Shown here piece by piece: positions 10,449-20,623 of a DNA stretch of 64,000 nt; within the stretch, counting starts at the first letter, position 1, and each line of letters starts with the position of its first letter. The stretch lies in NCBI GenBank assembly GCA_951640165.1, contig OX621240.1, positions 11,172,713 through 11,236,712 of the forward strand, read 5' to 3'. The position numbers were made by a program, and so were the translations under genes. The stretch is from Pseudoips prasinana. Its lineage: Eukaryota > Arthropoda > Insecta > Lepidoptera > Nolidae. The notes under the pieces were generated by a model. It saw nothing but the letters and a program-made list of their open reading frames with translations. It searched no databases and was not told the DNA's origin.

Positions 10449-10689
10449 CTAGGGACAAAGTCACACAGATCATCCTAGCCCCAAACTAAGCAAAGCTTGT
10501 ACTATGGGTACCAGGTGACGATATACATACTTATATAGATAGATAAATACTTAAATACATAGAAAACATCCATGACTCAGAAACAAATATTCGTGCTCAT
10601 CACACAAATATTTGCACTTACCGGGATTCGAACCCAGGACCACCAGCTTTGTAGGCAGGAGCACTACCAACTAGGCTACGGTGACCGTC
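10449..10689 (-). mobile_element. tRNA-derived SINE, near full length (family A)
   Basis: Minus-strand order: GTAGCCTAGTTGGTAGTGCT (A box), GGGTTCGAATCCCGG (B box), then AAATATTTGTGTGATGAGCA and a 3' part with TACTTATATAGATAG read on the plus strand. Copies occur at 34936-35167 (-) and 59710-59936 (+), so this is one family. Pol III transcription and LINE-driven mobilisation are inferred from the tRNA-like head. Confidence 0.8.
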
Positions 10690-13100
10690 AAAAATTGTTG
10701 TTATAATATATCAAGACTTTATTGTAGTAAATCTATCACAAAAATTATCTATATTTTTCTTGCAATTAATCATTTTGTTATATTTTATCGTACTTTTTAA
10801 GTGTTCATTCTATTCCGACCTGTACTTAGTAACTTATATATAAAACAAGGTGTACCCTGCGCGCGTTGCTACGGCAATATATGAAATTCATTGGAATTAT
10901 AGTCCCGCTATCTGTCGAAGATTGTCGTACCAACTCAGTAACTTACGTGGGCTCATGCACAACACTTTGCTGAAGATCATCACATGATCAAATGCATAGT
11001 TTACGATTCTATAAAGGACATACAGACAAACATTCATTTTTATATATATATCCTAAGTAAAAAATATTATTATTAAACTATTTATTGTACACCAAAATAT
11101 TAATCAGTACAAGAACAATACACATTAGAGAGAACAGTACAATTGGCGGTCTTATCACTAAAATGTGATCTCTTCCAGACAATCTACATAGGAAACAGGA
11201 GAAAGGATACAGTCACGGGTAGTTGCCGGTGAACAGAGTGTTTAAATAAGGTACCTACTCTTGGGTACATACTACATACTAAAAATGTGTATTGTCAGCC
11301 TCTTAAAACAAAATATTATAAAGAGTGTTACAAAAATAACAAACAAGTACCCTTGAATACGTTTCACAAACACTTCGGTCTGGAAAATTTAGTTCAAATG
11401 GAATAAAAACTAGACCTAGATTTTTTTAACTGTCGGTCCTCTAAACGTGATGACGGTTTGATCCACCGGATTGTAGTATCTATTTCACTGGGTCACGAGT
11501 TGGTAGTTTGTGTAAATGTAAAAATTTGGGCCATCGTATAATTTTCTACGTGATTTTATTTTTATTGGACGGGTTTAGAGCTTTGATTCCTCCTTGAGTT
11601 TATTTATTCTTTTTTATATTTCAATTGTAATTCGTTATAATGAATACTGCGTAACTTTTTTGTCAACGCCTTACACTATGAGCACGTAGTAAAAGTAGTA
11701 GACACAAAGTAGTAGACTTTTCGTATGGGCAATGGTTTCGTATGGCAGAGTTGTTCAAGCCGCATAGTAGGCCTCTGACATGGCTTAACGAGTGTTGTCT
11801 AATTGCTACAACCGGGACCGACAGCTTAACGTGCCCTCTCATGACTCTCAGTAATTAAACCAATTTGGTGGTCGTCCATCTATGGAATGACCGCGAGCCT
11901 AGTTGCTTAACCTCGCCAATTATTTTATTATTTTTATGCTTTCATCGGTCCGTAAGTGACATCTGGCTATGAGCACATGGCATTAGGTGCATGTAGTAGC
12001 GCACTTCTATAGATTGAAAGTAAGTTTATTGTAAAGTAAGCTTATTGCTTTTCGTTACAGTAAATACTGCGTGAGTTTTTAGTCATCGCCTTACACCACA
12101 GTAAACACAGCATTACTTTTTAATTGTCGCCTTACAATAGCACATGGTATTAAGGAAATGTAGTATTCCTCGGGCAATGGCCACCTCTAAGACATCGTTC
12201 CATTGGTTCAGAGCAAGTTCCCATGTCAGTTTCTAAGGAAAATTGCGGGGATATCTTATATTTCAACAACTGAACTATTATTTCTTTTTTATTTACAAAA
12301 TAATTGATAATAATAATTACCATTTTAAAAACATAAAATCACCTTAATTAATTAAGTAACGCAGATATTTTATTATTACACAAACAGAATTTACTTGACT
12401 TAATAGCAACGCCTCTATTCTATCCTCTATTTGGACATACTTTTTTACTTTAGAGGCTACATACAGATAATTAATTATTATTTCCTTCTTGCATTGCTAT
12501 GCAACTCTGTAATAGGCATGTGCATTTGTACTGTATAAACTTATTTGTGTCATTGGAAACATAGCTGTAGAGTTTGCTTAAATAAACAAGTAGTCTGACT
12601 TGCTCATGACTTGATTTTAATGGATAAACTTCTATTAACTATATAATAGTCAGTAATAAATTTAAGCCAATACATGAAAGAACTTTTAGAATTTGGGGTA
12701 GCTGCCATTTTAACTTTTGCTTTAATGTAGTAATACCAATGCGGAAATTATTAAGAACTTTGAAAAGTATAATTACTTAGGTACACAATTACTTCACTTT
12801 ATATATTAAGTAATACCTAACTACGGTTGATTCTTTACAAGTTATATTAATCATATAGATGAAGTTATATATGATTGATAACGGGGTTTGCCATTCTGAG
12901 TGCGATTAAATGAATAAAGTACAACACTACCTCACTCGGGAAGGAGATAACCAATGGGGCACTTATTATCATGTCTCACGTCCCCTAACAACTGCACGCT
13001 CAAAGATCTAATGGACGGTACTGATCATGTGATACTCGTAACCAATGTCAGGGGAGACACAATTTAGGTTGCCACTTGCTAAGAAGGAGATGTCGCATAT
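10690..13100. other. Intergenic DNA with scattered LINE tails and short repeats
   Basis: No supported gene. 11075-11190 and 13105-13230 carry a minus-strand LINE 3' end (TTTATTGYACACCAAA and GATCTCTTCCAG). A motif like ACTGCGTRASTTTTTAGTCA followed by CGCCTTACA recurs near 11643, 12065 and 12107. The rest is AT-rich with only chance ORFs. Confidence 0.45.
11075..11190 (-). mobile_element. LINE 3' tail (TTTATTGCACACCAAA family)
   Basis: TTTATTGTACACCAAAATAT and GGCGGTCTTATCACTAAAAT plus GATCTCTTCCAGACAA match 13105-13230 and, more weakly, 59940-60000. The AATAAA lies on the minus strand, so the parent LINE reads leftward. Confidence 0.55.
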
Positions 13101-13104
13101 AAAT

Positions 13105-13230
13105 AGATAGATAGATAACTCTTTATTGCACACCAAAGACATAAACTTAGAGTAAAAAATTACATTAAAATGGAAATAGTACAAGTGGCGACCTTATCGC
13201 TAAAAGTGATCTCTTCCAGGCAATTACTCC
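13105..13230 (-). mobile_element. LINE 3' tail (TTTATTGCACACCAAA family)
   Basis: TTTATTGCACACCAAAGACA and GGCGACCTTATCGCTAAAAG, then GATCTCTTCCAGGCAA. It abuts a short (GATA)n run, which may be its tail or the target. Confidence 0.6.
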
Positions 13231-13263
13231 TCCACTTTAAGATATTGTTCATTTTATCACATA

Positions 13264-13464
13264 ATAGCTGTGCCCCGCGGTTTTACCTGCGTTAAATTTT
13301 ATAAATTATAACCTATGTGTCAATCTGGATTAACACATAGGTATTAAAAAATTGTGTGAGCTAACTCCATACCAAATTGTATCAAAATTGTTCGAGCAAT
13401 TTAGACGTGAAAAAGTAACAAACATACACACTCACAAACTTTCGCTTTTATAATATTAGCGTGA
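13264..13464 (-). mobile_element. Short non-autonomous Helitron (TCACGCTAATATTATAA type)
   Basis: Read on the minus strand it begins TCACGCTAATATTATAAAAG and ends with a GC hairpin and GGGGCACAGCTAT, a one-base variant of the CTAG end. Lepidopteran Helitrons of this type start TC and end CTAG after a hairpin. Pieces of the same family lie at 57475-58186 and about 60980-61139. No Rep/helicase is encoded. Confidence 0.65.
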
Positions 13465-13689
13465 TGATATATTTTCCTTATGTGACGATTTCTACCAGTC
13501 AACCGCGATTCCTCGCGAATACTTTCCAATAAATATAACATCGCAGCATGAAAACATAATATCATTAATATCACATTAAATTAACTGCATAACCCGTGGT
13601 AGGAAATCTATTCTCTGTATTGCGGTGGACATTACAAACAAGCAATTGATGGAAATATAGACAACCCAAAAATCAGATCAATAATTTAT

Positions 13690-13787
13690 GGGTGACGCAA
13701 ATAGTCATGAGTAGAACTCGAACCTGAAATACAAGGGCGCCGAGCTAGTAGTGTGGACCGTAACCACAGAATAAAAAGTACTCACGC
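13690..13787 (-). mobile_element. tRNA-derived SINE scrap
   Basis: The minus strand contains a B-box-like CAGGTTCGAGTTCTACTCAT and a degraded A-box region near 13760-13775. Too decayed to assign to a family. Confidence 0.4.
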
Positions 13788-13849
13788 CGTAACCACTGTG
13801 CCCTCAAATCTTAGATTTCGTAACCACTGTGCCCTCAAATCTTAGATTT
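13788..13849. repeat. 31-bp tandem duplication
   Basis: Two consecutive copies of a unit beginning CGTAACCACTGTGCCC, apparently identical. The unit is the end of the neighbouring SINE-like segment, so this is a local slippage-type duplication. Confidence 0.8.
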
Positions 13850-13901
13850 CGTATTCTAAAATAAAGTTCTCTCACTTAAATCTTCGTTATTTTCAAAGGT
13901 A

Positions 13902-14036
13902 CAGACGCCAGCACATCAAGCTACCCCAATCTGTCAAATTTCGCCAATTGGAAGTGAACCTTATGCTTAAGTGATAAAGTTGAAAATCTATAAAAGAAAT
14001 TTGACAGATTGGGGTAGCTGGATGTGCTGGCGTCTG
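13902..14036 (-). mobile_element. 135-bp TA-flanked MITE, copy 1
   Basis: The ends are CAGACGCCAGCACATC and its reverse complement, extending inward through GCTACCCCAATCTGTC to ~40-bp inverted repeats, with TA on both sides. This fits a Tc1/mariner-type MITE. Its centre is inverted relative to copies 2-4 (14318-14452, 41512-41643, 49163-49297). Confidence 0.85.
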
Positions 14037-14317
14037 TACCTATTTATTTTCAATATGAATTCTGTTTGAAGATATTATAAATATTTCGTATATGTAAACG
14101 AAGTGTCATTAAAATCTGCTGACTGCTGGAGCGATACAATCATAATGATTTTTTTTTATGTACTATATTTTATGTGTCTAGATATTCTATATTTTATTCT
14201 ATATTCTCTAATTAGATATTTGTTTTGGATTGACATCGACAAAGAGGAGGTTATAAAGCGAATTCACCGTAATATGCAAAGTTTTTATTAGTAGGTATTT
14301 TTTATTCGATGCTTGTA

Positions 14318-14452
14318 CAGACGCCAGCACATCCAGCTACCCCAAACTGTCAAATTATTTTAATAGAGTTTCAACTTTATCACAAAAGCATAAGGTTCAC
14401 TTTCAATTGGGGAAATTTGACAGGTAGGTGTAGCTTGATATGCTGGCGGCTG
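14318..14452 (+). mobile_element. 135-bp TA-flanked MITE, copy 2
   Basis: Same ends and length as copy 1, only 280 bp away and in opposite orientation. TA stands at 14316-14317 and 14453-14454. Several substitutions in the right arm (AGGTAGGTGTAGC) show it is older or diverged. Confidence 0.85.
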
Positions 14453-14504
14453 TACATATATGCTATGGTCTCATAAAAAAGAGCTGAAGTCGGTTATATA
14501 ATAA

Positions 14505-14600
14505 TATCCTGGGCCATTATTCACACGCGGCTATGTGATCTTAAACTAAGCCGTGCTTGTACCATGGAAACTGGATAACTGATATACTTACTATAATTAT
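14505..14600 (-). mobile_element. SINE 3' end, family B
   Basis: ATTATTCACACGCGGCTATG and GCCGTGCTTGTACCATGGAA match the 3' part of the SINEs at 31461-31706 and 38377-38553. The tRNA-like head is missing. Confidence 0.55.
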
Positions 14601-14646
14601 CTTTAAATATTAATCAACCTAATTTAACCAATTAACTTTTAATCAC

Positions 14647-16297
14647 TTTGTATGAAAGAGGTGTAACAGAGAGTGAACGTAGTTCACTAAGTATAGACGA
14701 GAACAAATGTAAAGATGAAATTGGTATGGATGAGATTGTGAAAGCTATTAAGGGTATGAAATCAGGTAAGTCACCAGGGTATGACAGGATAACTTCCGAG
14801 ATGCTGAAGGCTGGACATGGCGTCATAGCGAGTCAGCTGTGCAGCCTTTTCAATCTATGCTATACCACCGGCCAAGTGCCAAGTGATTGGTGCAAGGCTG
14901 TCATTGTACCTCTTTACAAAGGGAAAGGCTCACGGCAAGACTGTAAAAACTATAGGGGCATTAGTCTGCTCAGCGTCGTTGGTAAGTTGTATGCGAAAGT
15001 ATTGGTTGAAAGAGTTGTGAAAGAAACCGATGCGAAAATATGGGATGCACAGGCGGGTTTTCGGAAAGGAATGGGATGCACGGATCAGGTCTTTTCTCTG
15101 CGAAGCATAGTAGAGAAGTTTTTGGGCAAAAACCAAAAGGTCTACTGTGCCTTCGTAGACTTAGAAAAGGCCTACGATAGAGTGTTGAGGAATGAACTAT
15201 GGTCGGTACTGTCCATGTATGGGTTGAACGACAACCTTGTTCAAGCACTGAAATCTCTTTATAGGGATTCCAGAGCTTGCGTGAGGATTAACGGGTCATA
15301 CACCGAGTGGTTTAGCATCCAAAAGGGTGTTAGACAGGGATGTGTAGCGTCACCGTGGTTGTTTAACCTATTCATGGATAGCTGTTTAAAAGATTTGAAA
15401 GAAAGTGAATGCGGTGTAAGGATGAATGAGTTACTCGTCAAATGTCTGCTTTACGCTGATGATCAAGTTTTACTTGCATCATCGGCGGACGAGTTGCAGG
15501 TGATGGTAACAAATATGTATGAATCTTTTGAAAGGAAAGGGATGAAAATGAATGTAGGTAAGACGAAAGTAATGGTATTTGAGAGGGATGAATACACGAC
15601 AGCGTGTGATATTGTGATTGGAGGAGAGAAAGTCGAACAGGTGAATGAGTTTGTATATTTGGGAACTTTGTTTACGAGAGATGGGAAATATGAAAAAGAT
15701 ATTGTTAGAAGAGTAAATGCGGGGAACAGAGTGAATGGGGCACTACACGCCTTTATGAGTAGCCGGCAAGTATCAAAGAAGGCTCGACTAGCCGTGCCCG
15801 ATGGAGTGTTAGTGCCAACTTTAATGTATGGAAGTGAAAGTTGGGTATGGCAGAAAAAGAATGAAAGTAAAATAAATGCAGTGGAAATGAGAGCTCTGAG
15901 AAGTATGTGTGGTGTGACTTTGAGAGACAGAATTCGAAATAGTGATGTAAGAGAGCGTTGTGGTGTGAAAGAGGATGTAGTCACAAAGATTGAAAAAGGC
16001 ATGCTGAGATGGTTTGGCCATTTAGAAAGGATGAATGAAAGAAGATTGACAAAAGAAGTATACCTGGCCTGTGTGAATGGGACAACCGGAAGGGGAAGAC
16101 CACGTCGAACATTCTCTGACCAAATTGGAGATGTTCTCAAGAAAGGGCAGGTCAGAAGTACCCTAAACCGGCGAGCATGTATGAAGAATATAATGACAGT
16201 AATCGAGGCAAAAGAAGTATGCAAAGATCGTGACAAATGGAAATCCGTTGTCTCTGCCTACCCCTCTGGGAAACAGGCGTGAGTCTATGTATGTATG
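14647..16297 (+). mobile_element. 5'-truncated RTE-like LINE with target-site duplication
   Basis: The 14-bp sequence TAACTTTTAATCAC stands at 14633-14646 and again at 16298-16311, bracketing the insert exactly. The 3' end is a short (TATG)n tail, and the ORF runs to within 15 bp of it. A perfect duplication and an open ORF indicate a recent insertion that was truncated during reverse transcription. Confidence 0.9.
14648..16282 (+). CDS. LINE reverse transcriptase, 5'-truncated ORF2
   Basis: This is 544 residues without a stop. The first codon (TTG) is arbitrary, because the insertion begins here and the natural start and endonuclease are lost. RT motifs: [14 protein letters not shown] (residues 40-53), [15 protein letters not shown] (99-113), FVDLEKAYD with the first catalytic Asp (about 171), [15 protein letters not shown] (226-240), YADD at 269-272 and [10 protein letters not shown] further on. 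The C-terminal region keeps [11 protein letters not shown] and GRGRPRRTF, typical of RTE-like LINEs. Clade assignment within that group is uncertain. All RT motifs are intact, but without an endonuclease it is not autonomous. Confidence 0.85.
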   Translation: MYERGVTESERSSLSIDENKCKDEIGMDEIVKAIKGMKSGKSPGYDRITSEMLKAGHGVIASQLCSLFNLCYTTGQVPSDWCKAVIVPLYKGKGSRQDCKNYRGISLLSVVGKLYAKVLVERVVKETDAKIWDAQAGFRKGMGCTDQVFSLRSIVEKFLGKNQKVYCAFVDLEKAYDRVLRNELWSVLSMYGLNDNLVQALKSLYRDSRACVRINGSYTEWFSIQKGVRQGCVASPWLFNLFMDSCLKDLKESECGVRMNELLVKCLLYADDQVLLASSADELQVMVTNMYESFERKGMKMNVGKTKVMVFERDEYTTACDIVIGGEKVEQVNEFVYLGTLFTRDGKYEKDIVRRVNAGNRVNGALHAFMSSRQVSKKARLAVPDGVLVPTLMYGSESWVWQKKNESKINAVEMRALRSMCGVTLRDRIRNSDVRERCGVKEDVVTKIEKGMLRWFGHLERMNERRLTKEVYLACVNGTTGRGRPRRTFSDQIGDVLKKGQVRSTLNRRACMKNIMTVIEAKEVCKDRDKWKSVVSAYPSGKQA

Positions 16298-16592
16298 TAA
16301 CTTTTAATCACACATTCTCATACCATTCTTTTTGTTTTTTTTTTATTTAATGATAATAATTGATTACTTATTTTTTGTATGTATAATTTCACTTAGTAGT
16401 ACCATAATTAGTTATAATAAGGTTAAAACATTATATAAAGCCGTTATTTTTGTGCATGTGGTGTTAACCTGTAATTAATTGTTGCACTTGTAATTGTCAC
16501 CCTAGCTGTTTAAGTTGTAAATGTTTATGTGTAAACAATTGTTGGTTAACCTTAATAAATAAATAAATAAATAAATCTTTTGCAAATTTATA

Positions 16593-16729
16593 CTCTCATA
16601 TAGATAATAGCACCCAGACTCAGGACAAAGAGATATGTTCATGCACACAAATATCTGTCCTGGGTGGGAATCGAACTCACAACCTGCGGCGTGAAAGTCA
16701 AGCATCTACCAACCACGCCAACCGCCCCT
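16593..16729 (-). mobile_element. tRNA-derived SINE, family B, 5' part
   Basis: Minus-strand head: GGCGGTTGGCGTGGTTGGTA (A box), GAGTTCGATTCCCACCC (B box), then GACAGATATTTGTGTGCATG. The 3' part is missing. Related copies are at 31461-31706 and 38377-38553. Confidence 0.75.
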
Positions 16730-17429
16730 AAATTGACTTCAAAAGAAGGAGAATATAAATTCGTTTACTTTTTGCTGCGTATGCATATATTTTTTTAATT
16801 TTTTTTACGGGACTAGTCCCTCCCTCTTACCCACCACTGCAACTCCTGTAAGCCAGGATCAACAGTGGCACACAATGAAATGACACTGAGCGGTGAAGCT
16901 CAGGCATGTCCCGGGGAATCGATTTAACTGTCTTGGATCCCGCAACGAATTTAATCAGAAAGATAAAAAAGGAGTAAAAAATGAATAGTTCCACTTCCCT
17001 CCAGAGCAAAACGGGAGACAGAATTATGTAAAGAGGCTATAGCCTCATAAAATGAGAGATGTATGCATGTTAGGAGATTTTTAGGTTAGGTTAGTTAGGA
17101 ATTATTTGCGATATAGACTAGTCGATTAAATTTAGAATTCGCTTGACAACCTACCCTACCGATGGATGGCCGTTTCATCCATCGGCTTTATTTTTATAGA
17201 ATCATAGCGGAATCATATATTCACCGTTGCATGTGTAAGATCATATCATATTGCACCATCCAAACTATTAATTTATTCGTTTTTGTTTCTATAAAAATAT
17301 AGCAAGAGAGGTAGGGCATAGCGTTCATTCACTCAAAGAGCAGCCCGACTGGGGAAGTACTGGAGGTACCTTACAGAAGCCTTTCCTTAATAATAACATT
17401 AATCATTTTATTTTTTTGTTTCCGTGTGT
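16730..17429. other. Unassigned DNA with a short TTAGG run
   Basis: No gene recognised. At about 17083-17102 there is TTTAGGTTAGGTTAGTTAGG, a few imperfect units of the insect telomere repeat in an interstitial position. Confidence 0.4.
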
Positions 17430-17610
17430 GAGGAAGGTCGCCAGAGCTCATTGGGGTGGGGGGAAGGGGAAGGTCAGCAACACTTGCTTGCTGACTTTTA
17501 AAGGCCGGCAACGCACCCGTGACACCTCCCACCACTCACCTTGCGAGTGTCCATGGGCGGCGGTGATCACTTACCATCAGGTGTCCCACTTGCTCGTTTG
17601 TCGTATATAA
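17430..17610 (+). mobile_element. LINE 3' tail (ATCACTTACCATCAGGTG family)
   Basis: It carries AAAGGCCGGCAACGCACCCG, GGGCGGCGGTGATCACTTAC and CATCAGGTGTCCCACTTGCT, then an A-rich end. Same family as 9545-9720. Confidence 0.7.
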
Positions 17611-18645
17611 AAAAAATAGCCGATAGATAACACCTACATCCTCCGGAATTACGATCATAGTTACATTTTTAAGTGAAAGGTGTTGACACTGGATCTCTAA
17701 ATTTGATCTGCCAGTACGTATCCTTTGTATGCTTTTTGTGTTGTACGGCACTCAGGTAGAAAATAAAAAAAAAGGTTCTATAGGGTATTATTCTTTTAAT
17801 ATACCTTTTCAAAACTAACGTATTTACAAAGTTTCATACGTCTGAACCAATTCTGAAAGCATTTTTATTAAGACACCTATTCCACTTCTCGACGAACGCC
17901 GCTAGTGCATCTCCTGACGAGAAAACTATGTTCCTTTCAGTTGAGCCGCCCACGCTTCAATTCTCTATACCAGTGGTAAACGGTTGCTTTTGAAGGGCCC
18001 TTATCCGAAAAAGTCATTTCAAGTATATTGAACTATTCCTCCGGTTTTCGGCAACATTTAAAATCGTAAGAACTCATGGCGCGAAAATCTTCAAATACAC
18101 GGCGGGAAATTTGAAAATGGAACGTGTAAAATTTTATAAATAAACTATTGATTGATGATATATTTATGTCTGGCCAGTGTTTCATACACAAAGATGAGAT
18201 TTTAGAACATTCTGCGTGACCTGGTAATATAAAAATGATCCGCGATTTTTGTATTTTTTTTTTATTTTTTTATTAGGTTCACTAAACTGGCCAACGCACT
18301 TTGTACAATTTAAAGAACATTAAACAAATAAAGCTAAAGTGTTTGGTATTCTTTAGGAACCGATTTTGACAATGATTGTTTTATGGTAAATGTATTCTTT
18401 ATGGTCACATTTTTTTAAAGCGGGAATTTTTAAATAAAACTGAAGTCAGTTTCATGTTAAAAATAGTAATTATCGTTTAGTCCATTATGTAAATGAAAAC
18501 AAAAATGCGATAGTTGTTGTTGTAGCTATATTTACTGCTGCAATTTTCTTAAGGTACAAACATGTGTTAAAATTTTCCCGACGTTAAAACACAAGACTGT
18601 TCTTCAACAATAACTTTATTACGTAAACTCAATTTAACACTCTAC
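17611..18645. other. AT-rich DNA, no gene seen
   Basis: Only short chance ORFs, and no repeat recognised until the inverted-repeat arm at about 18650. Confidence 0.5.
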
Positions 18646-18649
18646 AAAT

Positions 18650-18735
18650 TGCGGATTTGACTAAAACGTGTTAATTATTACGGAAGTTTGTATAAAATAA
18701 AATATTAATTATCTTTCAATTTACCGTTGGTTATC
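18650..18735 (+). repeat. Left arm of an inverted repeat that flanks the LTR element
   Basis: The stretch with ACGGAAGTTTGTATAAAATA and AATTATCTTTCAATTTACC is the reverse complement, with indels, of 29818-29942. The arms lie outside both LTRs. This suggests the LTR element inserted into an older foldback or TIR element. Confidence 0.7.
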
Positions 18736-18875
18736 ACGTCCTTCGTAGCTCAATGATGACTGCCTCGTTGGCACTTGGGTTGCCAATTATATAGACTTTG
18801 ATTCAACGACGAACTCAATTATTTTTGCCACAACTGTCGGAAGTCAAAAATAGCTAGTAAGAATTTTAATAAATA

Positions 18876-19228
18876 TGTGGAGGCAGGACGGCTTGAAGGC
18901 TCTTCACCACAACTCATCCTCTTATAATTTCATGGGTAGGTGAGGGCGGAACAGAAATAAATTACTTCAAATCACAATCAACGTAATTCACAAGAATCAC
19001 GATTTAATTAGATGTTTAGTGATTACTACAATGTAAAATCAATCAAATGAAATCTTAAAATATCGTGATGGCGAAGATTCTCAGCGATTCGTCACAAGCG
19101 TGGTGCGCGGGCGCCGTCTCGTTCAAAAGTGACTTCAAGATGGCCGCCCACACCACCATCGACAATGACGCTTCGCTAGGTTGACATTGACAGTCCTGTC
19201 AACCTGACGTTTGACGTAAACGCCGTCA
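18876..19228 (-). repeat. LTR, left copy (3' LTR of the minus-strand element)
   Basis: 353 bp, beginning TGTGGAGGCAGGACGG and ending GTAAACGCCGTCA on the plus strand. No difference from 29415-29767 was found by eye. Confidence 0.9.
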
Positions 19229-19335
19229 CGGCCGGACTGACGTACGACCGTCCTCGGGCGATTTATCTGAAACAAACTAAGATAACTGCATAGTCCGTTC
19301 GCTCATCCTGACTTAATCATTTTCATCAGTATACA
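19229..19335. other. LTR-proximal internal DNA before the minisatellite
   Basis: It lies between the left LTR and the degenerate edge of the 73-bp array. It starts CGGCCGGACTGACG; no polypurine tract is obvious on the minus strand. Confidence 0.4.
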
Positions 19336-19339
19336 AACA

Positions 19340-19830
19340 CTAAAAACATTTAATGACTTTGACTAACCAGGCAAGTGTATCGCTTAGCCAACCGTGAGGT
19401 GTGACTCGGACTACACTTCAGTAAGACCAGTCGACAAACGCATTAGATATCATAACTCGCTAGAATTTAGCCAGTTATGATTAGCCAATACAGCACATTT
19501 TCGTTCTTGTGAACATCTAGACAAGCTAATCCTAACAAGGATGTGACCCGGACGACACAATTCGTCTTACACTTAGCAGGCAACCATCCAGAACAAGTCA
19601 GCCCTCCCGAGGGAACCGACTCGGACGACGCAACTCGTCTCGGATATAACAAGCGATTATCCATGACAAGTCAGCCCTCTCAAGGCAACTGACTCGGACG
19701 ACACAATTCGTCTCGGATATAACAAGCGATCATCGATGACAAGTCAGCCCTCTCAAGGCAACTGACTCGGACGACACAATTCGTCTCGGATATAACAAGC
19801 GATCATCTATGACAAGTCAGCCCTCTCAAG
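19340..19830 (+). repeat. 73-bp minisatellite, left part
   Basis: The last ~220 bp are clear units containing CAACTGACTCGGACGACACA, then ATTCGTCTCGGATATAACAA and GCGATCATCYATGACAAGTC, closing AGCCCTCTCAAGG. Units decay toward the LTR. Each carries the inverted repeat GACGA-(6)-TCGTC. In two diverged units the hairpin is kept (GGACGACGCAACTCGTCTCGG). The array is interrupted by the LINE at 19831 and resumes at 25619. Confidence 0.9.
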
Positions 19831-20623
19831 ACTGCCGATCGGTTGTCAAAAATTGTACTAGTGAATTAAAATTAATAATTTATTATAAATAAATGTTTTT
19901 ACGTTGTAAAATATAAAATATTGCTATTAGCAATCTAAATTGTAAGGTAAATAATTGAATGTGATTAGTTTTCTGAAGAAATAAACCCGAAACAACTGAT
20001 ATCTGTCGACGCATCAGCTGTCTGTCACTGCGCTGCTCGTGTCCAACGATTAAGTTTAAACTTTTGTGTGAAATCCCGGGGAGTATATTACTTATTCTTT
20101 ATTTTACACATACATACTAACCAAACATTTATTCGACTCATTGGTGTGAGTCACGTCCAATTTCACACTGCCATATTCTGTCTCCATTTGCTTGACGTAC
20201 ATTGTGGAAGCAAATTCGACGACTTAATTAGCTGGCTACAGACATCACACACTTCAATTACTCCTTAACTATACTGATATAAGATTGGCATTCGATAAAT
20301 TTATTCCTATCTACACATACTAAGTTAACTTGACTAGACCCTAGTAATGAACTCTGATTAGGTGTCATATAGATAAAGTTAAAAGTGCCCCACTACAGTT
20401 TGTAACTAAATGTTTAAGTGTTGCTTTATTATAAATCTATTATAAAGTTAATTGCCCATCTGTCTTGTATATACTTACTTATATTATTTCTACCTATAGA
20501 TCTCTGTAGTTTATTTTTCATATCTCACTCCTTTGACTTCAAATACATCTTAACCACTTGTTTCTGTCTAGTTTTCTGTTCACCCTCTCTTTGTTTTCAG
20601 CCCATCCTCATTCACCTCACATC

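Noticed and set aside
15463..16236. 257-codon minus-strand ORF opposite the LINE RT
   Set aside because: It is fully antisense to a conserved RT frame and its composition is that of a shadow ORF (Ser/Thr/Phe-rich).
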